DNA of 64,000 bases from Sphingomonas changnyeongensis (GTDB taxonomy: Bacteria > Pseudomonadota > Alphaproteobacteria > Sphingomonadales > Sphingomonadaceae), in the NCBI RefSeq assembly GCF_009913435.1, contig NZ_CP047895.1, positions 2,612,501-2,676,500 of the forward strand, written 5' to 3'. Positions 45,118 through 54,719 of the stretch are shown here, in pieces. The translations under genes were made by a program, and so were the position numbers. Every line of letters begins with the position of its first letter. Positions within the stretch are counted from its first letter, which is position 1. A model generated the notes under the pieces. That model did no database searches, was not told the DNA's origin, and was given only the letters and a program-made list of their open reading frames with translations.

Positions 45118-46461
45118 CTAACGGCCGCGCGGCGCGGGGCCGGCGAAGCTGACCAGGCTTTCCGCGCCGCTGGCCGACAGCGCCGACACGCCGACGAAAT
45201 GATCGTCGATCACGACAGTCTCAAGCGTGGTGCCGGTCGCGCCGGCCGGCAGGTCGCGCTGGTCGGTCCAGTCGGGCCGGTCGGCTGCGCGCCAGCGGAC
45301 GCGGTAGCCTGCCGCCCCCGGCACCGGGGTCCAGCGCACGGCGATATCGTCGCTGAGCGCGCCGCTGATCGTCACCCCCTGCGGCGCAGCCGGCGCGGCG
45401 GCCAGTTCGCGCGCGACCGCCAGGTTGAGCGCCGTCACCCGCGCCAGATAGGCGAAATCCATATGCTCGATCGTGTCGCCGAAGAAACGGCCATTTTCGG
45501 TGCGGACATTCTGGTGCTGGTGATCATAATTCTCGACCGCCTCGGTGAAGCGCACGGCGGGCATTCCGGCTTCGAGGAACGGCGTATGGTCGCCGCCGCG
45601 CTGGAACCGGTCGGGCCGGCGGACGGCGAGCACCGACAGCGCGCGGGGGTCGCGGCCCCGCTCGCGCTCGGCGATGCGGCGCACCGCCTTGGCGAGCGCG
45701 CGCGACGGGCCGTCATCCTCGCCGCCGTTCATCCTGAGCGCGCGGACCGCATCCAGCTCCGCCGCCGCGCCCACGCCTTCGGAAAACACCCGCACCCGGT
45801 CATCGACGCGCTGGCCCGACAGGCCGGTGGTGTTGCCGACGATATCGTTGTTGAGCACCGCCGCCACCTGCCAGCCGCGCTCGCGCGCCAGCCGGGCGAG
45901 CAGCCGCCCGCCCCACAGCCCCTGTTCCTCACCCGACAGCGCGGCATAGACGATGGTGCCGGCAAACTTTTCCGCCGACAGGATGCGCGCCGCCTCCATC
46001 ACCAGCGCGACGCCCGAGGCATCGTCATTGGCCCCCGGCGCGTCGGACGCTGCGTCCATCACATCGGAGGCGCGGCTGTCGATATGCGCCTGGATGATGA
46101 CGACACGGCCGGGATCGCCCTGCCCCTGCTGGATGGCGATGACATTTTCGACGCGCACGCCGGCGGGCGCGCGCGGGCCGCTCACCACATCGCCGACCGT
46201 CTCGACCGTCAGGCAGCCGCCGCAGGCGGCACCGATCTCGCCGAACCGCCGCGCCGCCCAGGCGCGCGCCGCGCCGATGCCCCGCTTCGGATCGGTGGCG
46301 GACGACAGCGTGTGGCGGGTGCCGAAACCGACCAGCGCCTCGACGCTCCGACGCAGCAGCGCGGGATCGGGCCGCATCGGGCCGGGCGGCGAAGCGGCGG
46401 CAACGGGCGGGACGATGGCAGCCAGAATGGCGGCGGCGATCAGGGTTCGGGCGGTGCGCAT
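45118..46461 (-). CDS. exported M28 family zinc aminopeptidase with C-terminal fibronectin-type domain
   Basis: 447 residues. Signal peptide MRTARTLIAAAILAAIVPPV. The M28 catalytic domain shows the zinc ligands in order: IIQAHIDSRASD, PGANDDASGVALVME, LSGEEQGLWGG and LNNDIVGNT, with a final His near AVENYDHQHQN. An FN3-like module follows (PAAPQGVTISGALSDDIAVRW, AGYRVRWRAADRPDW). Periplasmic or secreted aminopeptidase; the FN3 part may bind substrate or surface. The ATG at 46461 gives a clean signal sequence. Confidence 0.9.
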   Translation of the reverse strand: MRTARTLIAAAILAAIVPPVAAASPPGPMRPDPALLRRSVEALVGFGTRHTLSSATDPKRGIGAARAWAARRFGEIGAACGGCLTVETVGDVVSGPRAPAGVRVENVIAIQQGQGDPGRVVIIQAHIDSRASDVMDAASDAPGANDDASGVALVMEAARILSAEKFAGTIVYAALSGEEQGLWGGRLLARLARERGWQVAAVLNNDIVGNTTGLSGQRVDDRVRVFSEGVGAAAELDAVRALRMNGGEDDGPSRALAKAVRRIAERERGRDPRALSVLAVRRPDRFQRGGDHTPFLEAGMPAVRFTEAVENYDHQHQNVRTENGRFFGDTIEHMDFAYLARVTALNLAVARELAAAPAAPQGVTISGALSDDIAVRWTPVPGAAGYRVRWRAADRPDWTDQRDLPAGATGTTLETVVIDDHFVGVSALSASGAESLVSFAGPAPRGR

Positions 46462-46523
46462 GGCGCGGACAATCGGCGAGTTTTCCGGCCCATGCAAGCG
46501 GCCGCCGCCCCGCACCGCCCCCG

Positions 46524-46883
46524 TCAGCCGGCGACCAGCGCCCCGTTTTCGATCCGGCGATAGAAACAGCTTGGCGCGCCGGTATGGCAGGCCGGGCCGG
46601 CGGGGCGCACGCGCAGCCACAGCGCATCCTGATCGCAGTCGATCCGCGCCTCGACGACGCGCAGCACATGGCCCGACGTCTCGCCCTTTTTCCAGATGCG
46701 CTGGCGGCTGCGCGACCAGAAATGCGCCTCTCCGGTCGACAGAGTGAGCGCCAGCGCCTCGGCGTTCAGATGCGCGACCATCAGCAGCGCACCGCTGTCG
46801 GCGTCGGTCGCGACGCCGGTGATCAGCCCCTGCGCGTCCCATTTGGGATCAAGCGCGGGCCCTGTTTCGCGGGGATCAGCCAT
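46524..46883 (-). CDS. hisI: phosphoribosyl-AMP cyclohydrolase HisI
   Basis: 119 residues, the third step of histidine biosynthesis. All landmarks are present: [34 protein letters not shown] (metal-binding Cys and Asp residues) and [19 protein letters not shown] (zinc cysteines). Monofunctional, without the HisE domain. The ATG at 46883 gives the usual length. Divergent from purF over 102 bases; AMP-linked chemistry is shared but no joint operator is obvious. Confidence 0.95.
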   Translation of the reverse strand: MADPRETGPALDPKWDAQGLITGVATDADSGALLMVAHLNAEALALTLSTGEAHFWSRSRQRIWKKGETSGHVLRVVEARIDCDQDALWLRVRPAGPACHTGAPSCFYRRIENGALVAG

Positions 46884-46985
46884 GACCCTCCACGCATACG
46901 CAAATCCCCCGGTATGACAATGGGGAGACAAACCCGATTCCGCTGCCTATATCGCGGCCAGCCTTTGCTGAGGCGCGGGACGATC

Positions 46986-48443
46986 ATGCTCACCACCAAT
47001 CCTTTCGACGACGACAAGCTGCGCGAAGAATGCGGCATTTTCGGCATTTACGGGGCCGAGACCGCATCCGCCGTGGTGGCGCTCGGCCTGCACGCCCTCC
47101 AGCATCGCGGGCAGGAGGCGGCCGGGATCACCAGCTGGGACGGCGCCCATTTCCACACCCACCGCGCGATGGGCCATGTCGCGGGCAATTTCGACCGTGA
47201 CGACGTGATTCGCGGCCTGCCGGGCCGGGTCGCCTGCGGCCATGTCCGCTATTCGACGACCGGCGAGACGGCGCTGCGCAACGTGCAGCCGCTGTTCGCC
47301 GAGCTGTCGTCGGGCGGCTTTGCGGTCGCGCACAACGGCAACATCTCGAACGCGATGAAGCTCAGGCGCGAGCTGGTGCGGCGCGGTTCGATCTTCCAGT
47401 CGACCTCGGACACCGAAGTCATCATCCATCTGGTCGCCACCTCCGCCTATCGCACGCTGCTCGACCGGTTCATCGACGCGCTGAAACAGGTCGAGGGCGC
47501 CTATTCGCTGATCTGCATGACCGGCGAAGGGATGCTGGCGTGCCGCGATCCGCTCGGCATCCGGCCGCTCGTGATGGGCAAGCTTGGCGATGCGACGATC
47601 TTTGCGTCCGAAACCGTCGCGCTCGACGTGATCGGCGCGGACTTCATCCGCGCGGTCGAACCGGGCGAGATCGTGATCGTGACCGAGGCCGGGGTGCGTT
47701 CGATCACCCCGTTTGGGCCGGTCGATCCGCGCCCGTGCATTTTCGAGCATGTCTATTTCTCGCGCCCCGATTCGATCGTCGAGGGCGTGTCGGTCTATGA
47801 CGTGCGCAAGGCGATCGGCGCGCAGCTGGCGATCGAGGCCCCGGTCGAGGCCGATCTGGTGATCCCGGTGCCCGATTCGGGCGTGCCGGCAGCCATCGGC
47901 TATGCCCAGCAATCGGGCATTCCGTTCGAACTGGGGATCATCCGGTCGCATTATGTCGGCCGCACCTTCATCCAGCCGGGCGATCAGGTCCGCCATCTGG
48001 GCGTCAAGCTCAAGCACAATGCCAATCGCGCGCTGATCGGCGGCAAGCGCGTGGTGCTGATCGACGATTCGATCGTGCGCGGCACCACCTCGCTCAAGAT
48101 CGTGCAGATGATGCGCGATGCCGGCGCTGCCGAGGTGCATATGCGCATCGCCAGCCCGCCGACGCGCCACAGCTGCTTTTACGGCGTCGACACGCCCGAA
48201 CGCGCCAAGCTGCTAGCCGCGCGGCTCGACGTGCCGGGCATGTCTGACTTCATCCATGCCGACAGCCTGTCGTTCATCTCGATCGAGGGGCTGTACAAGG
48301 CGCTCGGCCATGAGCGCCGCGCCGCTGCCCGCCCGCAGCATTGCGACGCCTGCTTCACCGGCGATTATCCAACGACGCTCACCGATCATGACGAGGTCGC
48401 GCCGGCCGACCAGCTGAGCCTGCTCGCCGAACGGGTCGTCTGA
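46986..48443 (+). CDS. purF: amidophosphoribosyltransferase PurF
   Basis: 485 residues, first committed step of purine synthesis. The glutaminase nucleophile is Cys16 in REECGIFGIYG, so a 15-residue propeptide must be cleaved. The PRPP-binding motif is RVVLIDDSIVRGTTS. Four cysteines fit the iron-sulfur form of the enzyme (as in Bacillus): RPCIFEHVYFS, TRHSCFYGVDT and the pair in PQHCDACFTGDYP. The ATG at 46986 is used because it gives the normal propeptide length. Confidence 0.96.
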   Translation: MLTTNPFDDDKLREECGIFGIYGAETASAVVALGLHALQHRGQEAAGITSWDGAHFHTHRAMGHVAGNFDRDDVIRGLPGRVACGHVRYSTTGETALRNVQPLFAELSSGGFAVAHNGNISNAMKLRRELVRRGSIFQSTSDTEVIIHLVATSAYRTLLDRFIDALKQVEGAYSLICMTGEGMLACRDPLGIRPLVMGKLGDATIFASETVALDVIGADFIRAVEPGEIVIVTEAGVRSITPFGPVDPRPCIFEHVYFSRPDSIVEGVSVYDVRKAIGAQLAIEAPVEADLVIPVPDSGVPAAIGYAQQSGIPFELGIIRSHYVGRTFIQPGDQVRHLGVKLKHNANRALIGGKRVVLIDDSIVRGTTSLKIVQMMRDAGAAEVHMRIASPPTRHSCFYGVDTPERAKLLAARLDVPGMSDFIHADSLSFISIEGLYKALGHERRAAARPQHCDACFTGDYPTTLTDHDEVAPADQLSLLAERVV

Positions 48444-48488
48444 CCTGCCGACACCCCCTGCCGACACCCAATAGCCAATGGACACCAG

Positions 48489-49232
48489 ATGACCGAACAG
48501 CCCAACACCGACCGGGATCAGGCCGCGCGTCCGCTGGCCGGGCGGCTGGTGCTCGTCACCGGCGCGAGCCGGGGCATCGGCGCGGCGACCGCCGAGGCGG
48601 TGGCGCTCATGGGCGCGCATGTCATCCTGACCGCGCGCACGACCGCCGACATGGAAGCGGTTGAAGAACGCATCCATGCAGCGGGCGGCAGCGCGACCAT
48701 CGCGCCGCTCGACCTGACCGACGGCGAGTCCATCGGCCGGCTGGCCACAGCGGTCGGCGGGCGCTGGCAGCAGCTTGACGCGCTGGTGCTCAATGCCGCG
48801 ACGCTCGGCACGCTGTCGGCGGTGCCGGCGATCGACCCCAAGGAGTTTGCCCGGCTGCTGACCCTCAATGTCGGCGCGCAGCAGGCGCTGATCGCGGCGT
48901 TCGACCCGATGCTGCGCGCGGCGCGGCCGGGCCGGCTGATCGCGGTGACGTCGAGCGTGGGGGCCACGCCGCGCGCCTTCTGGGGTGCCTATGGCGCGTC
49001 CAAGGCGGCGCTTGAAACCCTGGTCGCCGCCTATGGCGAGGAAAACCGCAATCTCGGCGGCGTGCATGTCGCCATCGTCGATCCCGGCGCGACCCGCACG
49101 ACGATGCGCGCCCGCGCCTTTCCGGGCGAGGATCCGCAGACCGTCAAGGACCCGGCGGTCGTCGGCGCACGCATCGCCGCGCTCATCGCGAACGGCTTTG
49201 AAACCGGCCACCGGGAGCGGGTCGACGGGTGA
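48489..49232 (+). CDS. short-chain dehydrogenase/reductase
   Basis: 247 residues. Rossmann nucleotide site VLVTGASRGIGAATAE, NAATLG, the catalytic serine in TSSVGATPRAFW and the YGASK motif (Tyr, Lys). Classical SDR; substrate unknown. A 13-base direct repeat (CCTGCCGACACCC) fills part of the 45-base gap from purF. The stop overlaps the GTG of the next gene (GTGA). Sphingomonads often carry such a purF-linked SDR, so general metabolism or fatty-acid related reduction is possible, but this is unproven. Confidence 0.88.
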   Translation: MTEQPNTDRDQAARPLAGRLVLVTGASRGIGAATAEAVALMGAHVILTARTTADMEAVEERIHAAGGSATIAPLDLTDGESIGRLATAVGGRWQQLDALVLNAATLGTLSAVPAIDPKEFARLLTLNVGAQQALIAAFDPMLRAARPGRLIAVTSSVGATPRAFWGAYGASKAALETLVAAYGEENRNLGGVHVAIVDPGATRTTMRARAFPGEDPQTVKDPAVVGARIAALIANGFETGHRERVDG

Positions 49233-50140
49233 GCGGCGCGGCCGTCCATATCGTCCATCATCCCGATTATCTGACGCCGCGTCCGCCTTCGGGCGGCTTT
49301 CCGGCGGACAAATACCGCCTGCTGGTCGAGGCGGTTGACCGCATCGGCCGGCCGGTCGTCCGCCACCTGCCGGAGCCGATGCCGGAGGCCGATCTGTGCG
49401 CCGTCCATGATCCCGCCTATGTCGCCGAGGTGCTCTCCGCCCGGGTGCCAGCGGACAAGGAACGGCGCATCGGCTTTCCGGTCACGCCGCGCATCGCGCG
49501 CCGCGCGCAGCTGACGCCGGGGGGAACCTGGCTGGCCGCAAAGCTCGCGCTTGCACATGGCTTTGCCGCGCAGACCGCGGGGGGCAGCCATCATGCGCTG
49601 GCCGATACCGGGGCTGGATATTGCGTGTTCAACGATCTGGCGATCGCCGCGACCCGGCTGATCGCCAGCGGCGATGCGCGCCGGGTGCTGATCGTCGATG
49701 TCGACGTCCATCAGGGCGACGGCACCGCCGCCCTGCTCGCCGGGCGGGCGGACATCGCCACCTATTCGGTCCATGCCGACAAGAACTTTCCCGTGCGCAA
49801 GGCGCGCTCGACGCTCGACGTGCCGCTCGCCGACCGCACCGGCGACGATGCCTATCTGGATGCGCTGGGCGCAACGCTGCCGCCGCTGGTCGACCGGTTC
49901 GCACCCGATCTCATCCTCTATCAGGGCGGCGTCGACCCGCATGTCGACGACCGGCTGGGGCGGCTGGCGCTGAGCGATGCCGGGCTGGACGCGCGCGACC
50001 GCTTTGTCGCCGGGCTGGCGCGGGCGCGCGGCATCCCGCTCGCCAGCACGCCGGGCGGCGGCTATGGCACGGATCTGGCCGCCGTCGCCGCGCGCCATGC
50101 CGCCACCATCGCCGCGCTCCATGATGTGCTGAGCCGCTGA
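49229..50140 (+). CDS. histone deacetylase family protein (acetylpolyamine amidohydrolase-like)
   Basis: 303 residues, zinc amidohydrolase of the arginase/deacetylase fold. Active-site segments: the HH pair in TAGGSHHALADTGAGYCVFN, zinc ligands in VDVDVHQGDGTA and in YQGGVDPHVDDRLG, and the terminal TPGGGYG. GTG start overlapping the SDR stop. Bacterial members deacetylate polyamines or other small amides; the substrate is not predictable here. Confidence 0.92.
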   Translation: MSGAAVHIVHHPDYLTPRPPSGGFPADKYRLLVEAVDRIGRPVVRHLPEPMPEADLCAVHDPAYVAEVLSARVPADKERRIGFPVTPRIARRAQLTPGGTWLAAKLALAHGFAAQTAGGSHHALADTGAGYCVFNDLAIAATRLIASGDARRVLIVDVDVHQGDGTAALLAGRADIATYSVHADKNFPVRKARSTLDVPLADRTGDDAYLDALGATLPPLVDRFAPDLILYQGGVDPHVDDRLGRLALSDAGLDARDRFVAGLARARGIPLASTPGGGYGTDLAAVAARHAATIAALHDVLSR

Positions 50141-50213
50141 GCGGGCCCGGTTCCGCCCCCGCGAAAATCGCGCTACAGACCGGGGCCGTGACGACCATCG
50201 CCTTCCCAGCCGC

Positions 50214-51599
50214 ATGACGCGCATCGTCTGGTTCCGCCGCGACCTCAGGCTCGCCGATCAGGCCGCGCTCGCCGCCGCCGCGCGGCAGGGGCCGGTGATC
50301 CCGGTCTATATCCTTGACGACGAAACGCCGCGGCACCGGCGCATGGGCGCGGCATCGCGCTGGTGGCTGCACCACAGCCTGTCGCGGCTGGCCGGGGATC
50401 TGGCCGCGCGCGGCAGCCGGCTGATCCTGCGGCGCGGCCCGGCGGCGGAAACGCTCGCCGCGCTGATGGCGGAAACCGGCGCGACCGGCATCGACGCGCT
50501 CCATCATTACGAGCCCTGGTGGCTGAACGCCGAAAAGGCGCTGGCGAAGGCGCTGGCGGAAACGGGCACGCCGCTTGCGCTCCACCATGGCAATTATCTC
50601 GCGCCGCCGGGATCGATCCTGACCGGCAGCGGCAGCCCCTACCGCATCTACACCCCCTTCTGGCGCGCGCTTGTGCAGACGATGCCGCCCCCGCCGCCCC
50701 GGCCCGCGCCCGAACGTCTGGCCGCGCCGGACAGCTGGCCGGCCAGCGACCGGATCGAGGATTGGGGGCTGCTGCCCACCGCCCCCGACTGGGCGGGCGG
50801 GCTGCGCGCGACATGGCAGCCGGGCGAAGCGGGCGCGGCTGCGCGGCTCGACAGCTTCGTGCGGCTGGCCGCGCGTTATGGCGAGGCGCGCAACCTGCCA
50901 TCGGTCGAGGGCACGTCGCGCCTGTCGCCGCATCTGCATTTCGGGGAGATTTCGCCGGCGACCGTCTGGCACCGGCTGGCCGATGCCGGCGGGTCGGTCG
51001 ATACGTTCCTGGGCGAGCTGGGCTGGCGCGACTATGCCCAGAACGTCATCCTGCAAATGCCCGAATATGGCCGGCGCAATGCCCGCCCGGCGTTCGACGC
51101 CTTTCCGTGGCGCATGCGCGACGACCCCGCCGTGGCGGCCGATTTCACCGCCTGGACGAAGGGAATGACCGGCTATCCGATCGTCGATGCCGGGATGCGC
51201 CAGCTCTGGGCGACCGGCTGGATGCACAACCGCGTCCGCATGATCGCCGCCTCGTTCCTGATCAAGCATCTGCTGATCGACTGGCGCGAGGGTGAGGCCT
51301 GGTTCTGGGACACGCTGGTCGATGCCGATTACGGGTCGAACGCCGTCAACTGGCAATGGACGGCGGGGACCGGCGTTGATTCCAACATGTTCGTGCGGAT
51401 CATGGCCCCGCTCACCCAGTCGGACAAATTCGATGCCGCCGGCTATATCCGGCAATGGGTGCCGGAACTGGCCGGGCTCAGCGACAGCCAGATCCATGAT
51501 CCGGCAGGGCTGTTCGTGCGCGGCTATCCGCGCAAGCTGATCGACCACCGCGCCGCGCGCGAACGGGCGCTCGCCGCCCATGAAAGCATCAAGCCATGA
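50214..51599 (+). CDS. phr: deoxyribodipyrimidine photolyase (cryptochrome/photolyase family)
   Basis: 461 residues. Uses blue light and FAD to split cyclobutane pyrimidine dimers. N-terminal antenna-binding domain (MTRIVWFRRDLRLADQAAL), then the helical FAD domain with EGTSRLSPHLHFGEISPATV, WMHNRVRMIAASFLIKHLLI and NAVNWQWTAGTGVDS, all typical of class I CPD photolyases. 74 bases after the deacetylase-like gene. The stop overlaps the next start (ATGA). Confidence 0.95.
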   Translation: MTRIVWFRRDLRLADQAALAAAARQGPVIPVYILDDETPRHRRMGAASRWWLHHSLSRLAGDLAARGSRLILRRGPAAETLAALMAETGATGIDALHHYEPWWLNAEKALAKALAETGTPLALHHGNYLAPPGSILTGSGSPYRIYTPFWRALVQTMPPPPPRPAPERLAAPDSWPASDRIEDWGLLPTAPDWAGGLRATWQPGEAGAAARLDSFVRLAARYGEARNLPSVEGTSRLSPHLHFGEISPATVWHRLADAGGSVDTFLGELGWRDYAQNVILQMPEYGRRNARPAFDAFPWRMRDDPAVAADFTAWTKGMTGYPIVDAGMRQLWATGWMHNRVRMIAASFLIKHLLIDWREGEAWFWDTLVDADYGSNAVNWQWTAGTGVDSNMFVRIMAPLTQSDKFDAAGYIRQWVPELAGLSDSQIHDPAGLFVRGYPRKLIDHRAARERALAAHESIKP

Positions 51600-52822
51600 G
51601 GATGACGCCCGTGACGACCAGCAAGACGCGCCTGCCCCTTTTCCGCCCCGCCCGCACGCCGCTGCGCTCGCTGGCCGCGCTGGCTGCGCTGATGCTCGCC
51701 GGCGCGTCGCCGGTCGCCGCGCAGATCGCGCTGACGCCCGAAAATGCCGACCGCATCCGCATGGCCGGCGCGACCATCCTGTTCTGGAACCAGGCGCAGC
51801 GCGACCAGAACTTCCCGGCGATGGAGCAGCAGTTTCCCGGCACCACCGCCCGCGCCGCCGCGCGGCCGCGCGCGCTGCCCGCCGGACGGGCGCTCGACCT
51901 GCCCGAGGCGGAGGCGTTCATGGCCGCCAACAACACCGCCGGGCTGATCGTCGTGCACAAGGGCAAGGTGCGGTTCGAACGCTATCAGCGCGGCTATTCG
52001 GCCGAGGGCCGCTACACCAGCTTCTCGGTCGCCAAATCGCTGACCTCGACGCTGGTCGGGGCGGCGGTGCGCGACGGTTACATCAAGTCGCTGGCCGATC
52101 CGGTCACCCGCTACATCCCCGAACTTGCCGGCAGCGCCTATGACGGCGTGACCGTCGCGCAGGTGCTGACGATGACGTCGGGCGTCAAATGGAACGAGGA
52201 TTATACCGATCCCAAATCCGACGTCGCGCGCATGTATCTGATGCCGGTGCCGGCGGGGGCCGATCCGACCACCGCGTTTTTGAAGACCCTGTCCCGCGAG
52301 GCGGAGCCGGGCAGCAAATGGGTCTACAAGACCGGCGAGACCAATCTGATCGGCGTTCTCGTCACCCGCGCGACCGGCAAGAGCCTGACCCAATATGCCG
52401 AGGAAAAGATCTGGCGGCCGTTCGGCATGGAACGCGACCTGTTCTGGATGGTCGACCAGTCGGGCCAGAATATCGGCGGCTGCTGCCTGTCGGCGAGCCT
52501 CAGGGACTATGCGCGCATCGGCCTGTTCACCCTGTCGGGCGGCAAGGGCGTGGTGCCGCGCGGCTGGTTTGCCGATGCCACGCGCGCCTGGTCGCCGGTT
52601 CCGGGTGCCGGGGAGCGCGGCTATGGCTATCAATGGTGGACCGGGCCGGCCGGCAGCTATCAGGCGCAGGGCATTTTCGGCCAGCTGATCCATATCGACC
52701 CCAAGCGCCAGCTGGTCATCGCCATGTCGAGCGCCTGGCCCAAGGCGACGGGCAGCGATCTGGGCGCGGCGCGGGCGCGCTTTGTCGACCAGATCAAGGC
52801 CGCGATCGACGCCGGCCGCTGA
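51596..52822 (+). CDS. exported serine hydrolase, beta-lactamase (class C)/esterase family
   Basis: 408 residues. Signal peptide with basic start and hydrophobic core LAALAALMLAGASPVAAQ. The SxxK nucleophile motif is SVAK in YTSFSVAKSLTSTLVG; a later KTGETNLIG fits the second motif region. Related to penicillin-binding-protein-like esterases and 6-aminohexanoate hydrolases rather than true resistance enzymes. Start overlaps the photolyase stop. Substrate unknown. Confidence 0.87.
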   Translation: MRMTPVTTSKTRLPLFRPARTPLRSLAALAALMLAGASPVAAQIALTPENADRIRMAGATILFWNQAQRDQNFPAMEQQFPGTTARAAARPRALPAGRALDLPEAEAFMAANNTAGLIVVHKGKVRFERYQRGYSAEGRYTSFSVAKSLTSTLVGAAVRDGYIKSLADPVTRYIPELAGSAYDGVTVAQVLTMTSGVKWNEDYTDPKSDVARMYLMPVPAGADPTTAFLKTLSREAEPGSKWVYKTGETNLIGVLVTRATGKSLTQYAEEKIWRPFGMERDLFWMVDQSGQNIGGCCLSASLRDYARIGLFTLSGGKGVVPRGWFADATRAWSPVPGAGERGYGYQWWTGPAGSYQAQGIFGQLIHIDPKRQLVIAMSSAWPKATGSDLGAARARFVDQIKAAIDAGR

Positions 52823-52826
52823 GCGG

Positions 52827-53342
52827 GTGATCACGCTGCTGCTGGGCGGGGCGCGGTCGGGCAAGAGCCGGCGCGCGCAGCTGCTGGCCGAGGCGGCGGC
52901 CCCGGCGGGCGTCGCCGGTGCCTGCCTGATGATCGCGACCGCCGAGGCGTTCGACGCCGAAATGGCCGCGCGCATCGCCCGCCACCAGGCCGAACGCGGC
53001 CCCGCCTGGGACGTGATCGAGGCACCGCTGGACCTTGCCCCGGCGCTCGCGCGCGCGTCCGGCCCGGTGGTGATCGACTGTCTGACGCTGTGGCTGTCGA
53101 ACCTGATGCTCGCGGGCCATGATGTCGAGCGCGCGGGGGCGGAGCTTGCCGCCATGCTCGGGCGGATCGACGTGCCGGTGTTCCTGGTGTCGAACGAGGT
53201 CGGGCTGGGGCTGGTGCCCGAAACGCCGCTTGGCCGCGCATTTCGCGACGCGCAGGGGCGGCTCAACCAGCTGATGGCAAGGATTGCCGACCGGGTCGAG
53301 TTCATCGCCGCCGGCCTGCCGCTGGTCCTGAAACCGGCCTGA
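52827..53342 (+). CDS. cobU: bifunctional adenosylcobinamide kinase/guanylyltransferase CobU/CobP
   Basis: 171 residues. Phosphorylates adenosylcobinamide and adds GMP in the nucleotide-loop assembly of B12. P-loop at the N terminus (LLLGGARSGKSRRAQ), then MIATAEAFDAEMAARIARHQ, VVIDCLTLWLSNLM and FLVSNEVGLGLVPETPLGRA. The GTG at 52827 puts the P-loop where the family has it. It lies four bases after the serine hydrolase gene and converges on the cobT-cobS-cobC operon, with a hairpin between. Confidence 0.94.
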   Translation: MITLLLGGARSGKSRRAQLLAEAAAPAGVAGACLMIATAEAFDAEMAARIARHQAERGPAWDVIEAPLDLAPALARASGPVVIDCLTLWLSNLMLAGHDVERAGAELAAMLGRIDVPVFLVSNEVGLGLVPETPLGRAFRDAQGRLNQLMARIADRVEFIAAGLPLVLKPA

Positions 53343-53374
53343 AACCGGCCTGAAACGAGGCTGCCCCGGTGAGA

Positions 53375-53408
53375 GCGGTTCCCGATCCGGCTGCGCCGGA
53401 TCAACCGC
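53375..53408. terminator. hairpin between convergent cobU and cobC-like genes
   Basis: Two stacked stems: GCGGTT/AACCGC outside and GATCCGGC/GCCGGATC inside, separated by small bulges, with a TGC loop. It lies one base before the end of the minus-strand gene, in the 67-base convergent gap. There is no long T run, but the position suits a shared terminator. The cobU stop region next to it holds a duplicated GAAACCGGCCT. Confidence 0.6.
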
Positions 53409-53409
53409 C

Positions 53410-53958
53410 CTAAATCCCCGCGCCCTCCGGCCAGCGCAGCACCGCGCCATAGCCGACCTGCGCCGACCATGCCCCGTCGACCCCGGCGGCGGCGAGCGCG
53501 GCGCGGATCACCCCCATATGCGTCACCCACAGCGTGCGGCCGGGCCGGGCGCGATGGGCGGCGAGCGCCGCGTTCACCCGCGCTGCCAGCATCGCGACGC
53601 TTTCGCCGCCATGGTCGCGGGCGTGCATGAAATCGCCGGCCCAGCGGTCAAGCGCGTCGCGGCCGATCCGGTCCCAGGGCAGGCCTTCCCATGAACCGAA
53701 ATCCATTTCGCGGATATCCGCTTCGATCTCAAACTCTTGCCCAAGATGTTCGGCCAGCGTCTGGGCCAGCTTGCGGCACCGCCTGAGCGGGCTGGAGACG
53801 ATGGTGTCGATCCCGGCCTGATCGGCCAGCGCCGCACACACCGCCGCCGCCTCGTCGGCAAAGCTGTCCGCACAGTCGAGATCGGTGAGCCCGTAACAGA
53901 TGCCGGGCGCGACCTCGGGCCGGGTGTGGCGGATCAGGATCAGGCCGTCCCGAGCCAT
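53410..53958 (-). CDS. histidine phosphatase family protein, likely alpha-ribazole phosphatase (CobC-type)
   Basis: 182 residues of the phosphoglycerate mutase-like fold. The phosphohistidine motif is LILIRHTRPEVAPGICYGLT, where Thr replaces the usual Gly of RHG as often seen in CobC. SSPLRRCRKLAQTLAE, REMDFGSWEG and WVTHMGVIRAAL supply the other catalytic Arg, Glu and His. It would dephosphorylate alpha-ribazole phosphate or cobalamin phosphate. Its start overlaps the cobS 3' end by 19 bases. Confidence 0.85.
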   Translation of the reverse strand: MARDGLILIRHTRPEVAPGICYGLTDLDCADSFADEAAAVCAALADQAGIDTIVSSPLRRCRKLAQTLAEHLGQEFEIEADIREMDFGSWEGLPWDRIGRDALDRWAGDFMHARDHGGESVAMLAARVNAALAAHRARPGRTLWVTHMGVIRAALAAAGVDGAWSAQVGYGAVLRWPEGAGI

Positions 53959-54719
53959 GCCAGCACCCCCAGATAAAGGCCGGTTTCCGACAGCTGCTGC
54001 ACCGCCCCCAGACAGTCGCCGGTGTAACCGCCCAGCCGCCGTTCGAACAGCGCCCGGGCGAGCACATGGCCCGCCGCCGCACCCGCCAGCCCCGCGCCGA
54101 GCGCGACGGGCGGCAGGCCGGCCAGCACCGCCCCGGCCCAGGCGGCGCCCGCCCCCGTCGCCACCGCAAAGGCCAGCCCGCCCGGCCCGACCGCATCGGC
54201 AACCGGCTTGGCGGTGCCGGCGTCGCGGACATAGCGGCTGGTGGCGATCACCAGCACGCTCGACAGCCGCCCCAGCGCATGACCGGCGATGAGCGCGGCG
54301 GCGGCGACAGGCGCGGCCATGGCGATGAGCGCCGCAGCCTTGAGCGCGAGCACGGTCATGAGCGCCAGCGCGCCGAAACTGCCCAGCCGGCTGTCGCGCA
54401 TCACCTCCAGCATCCGCGCGCGGCTCATCACGCCCAGCCCGTCGAACAGATCGGCCAGCCCGTCCTCGTGAAAGCCGCCGGTCGCCATCAGCGCCACCGC
54501 CAGCGCCAGCAGCACCGCGACCGGCGCGGGATAGATGCGCGCCGCACCCAGCAGCACCAGCGCCGCGATCAGGCCGATGAGCGCGCCGACCAGCGGATAC
54601 CAGCGCACCGCCATCGCCAGATGGCGGGGATCAAATGCAAAGCCCGGCACCGGCAGCCGGGTGAGGAACTGGATCGCGGCGAGCAGCGCCCGCCCCTCAT
54701 CGGCGATCCGGGCGATCAT
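53940..54719 (-). CDS. cobS: adenosylcobinamide-GDP ribazoletransferase CobS
   Basis: 259 residues, polytopic inner-membrane enzyme joining adenosylcobinamide-GDP and alpha-ribazole. Signature motifs: AIQFLTRLPVPG near the N terminus, RWYPLVGALIGLI and GGFHEDGLADLFDGLG (acidic metal-binding region), followed by SRLGSFGAL. The ATG overlaps the cobT stop by four bases. Middle gene of cobT-cobS-cobC. Confidence 0.95.
   Translation of the reverse strand: MIARIADEGRALLAAIQFLTRLPVPGFAFDPRHLAMAVRWYPLVGALIGLIAALVLLGAARIYPAPVAVLLALAVALMATGGFHEDGLADLFDGLGVMSRARMLEVMRDSRLGSFGALALMTVLALKAAALIAMAAPVAAAALIAGHALGRLSSVLVIATSRYVRDAGTAKPVADAVGPGGLAFAVATGAGAAWAGAVLAGLPPVALGAGLAGAAAGHVLARALFERRLGGYTGDCLGAVQQLSETGLYLGVLAWLGTA

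Noticed and set aside
48444..48488. Direct repeat CCTGCCGACACCC as an attachment site or CRISPR-like unit
   Set aside because: Only two adjacent copies and no integrase, spacer or cas gene; it is a simple short duplication.
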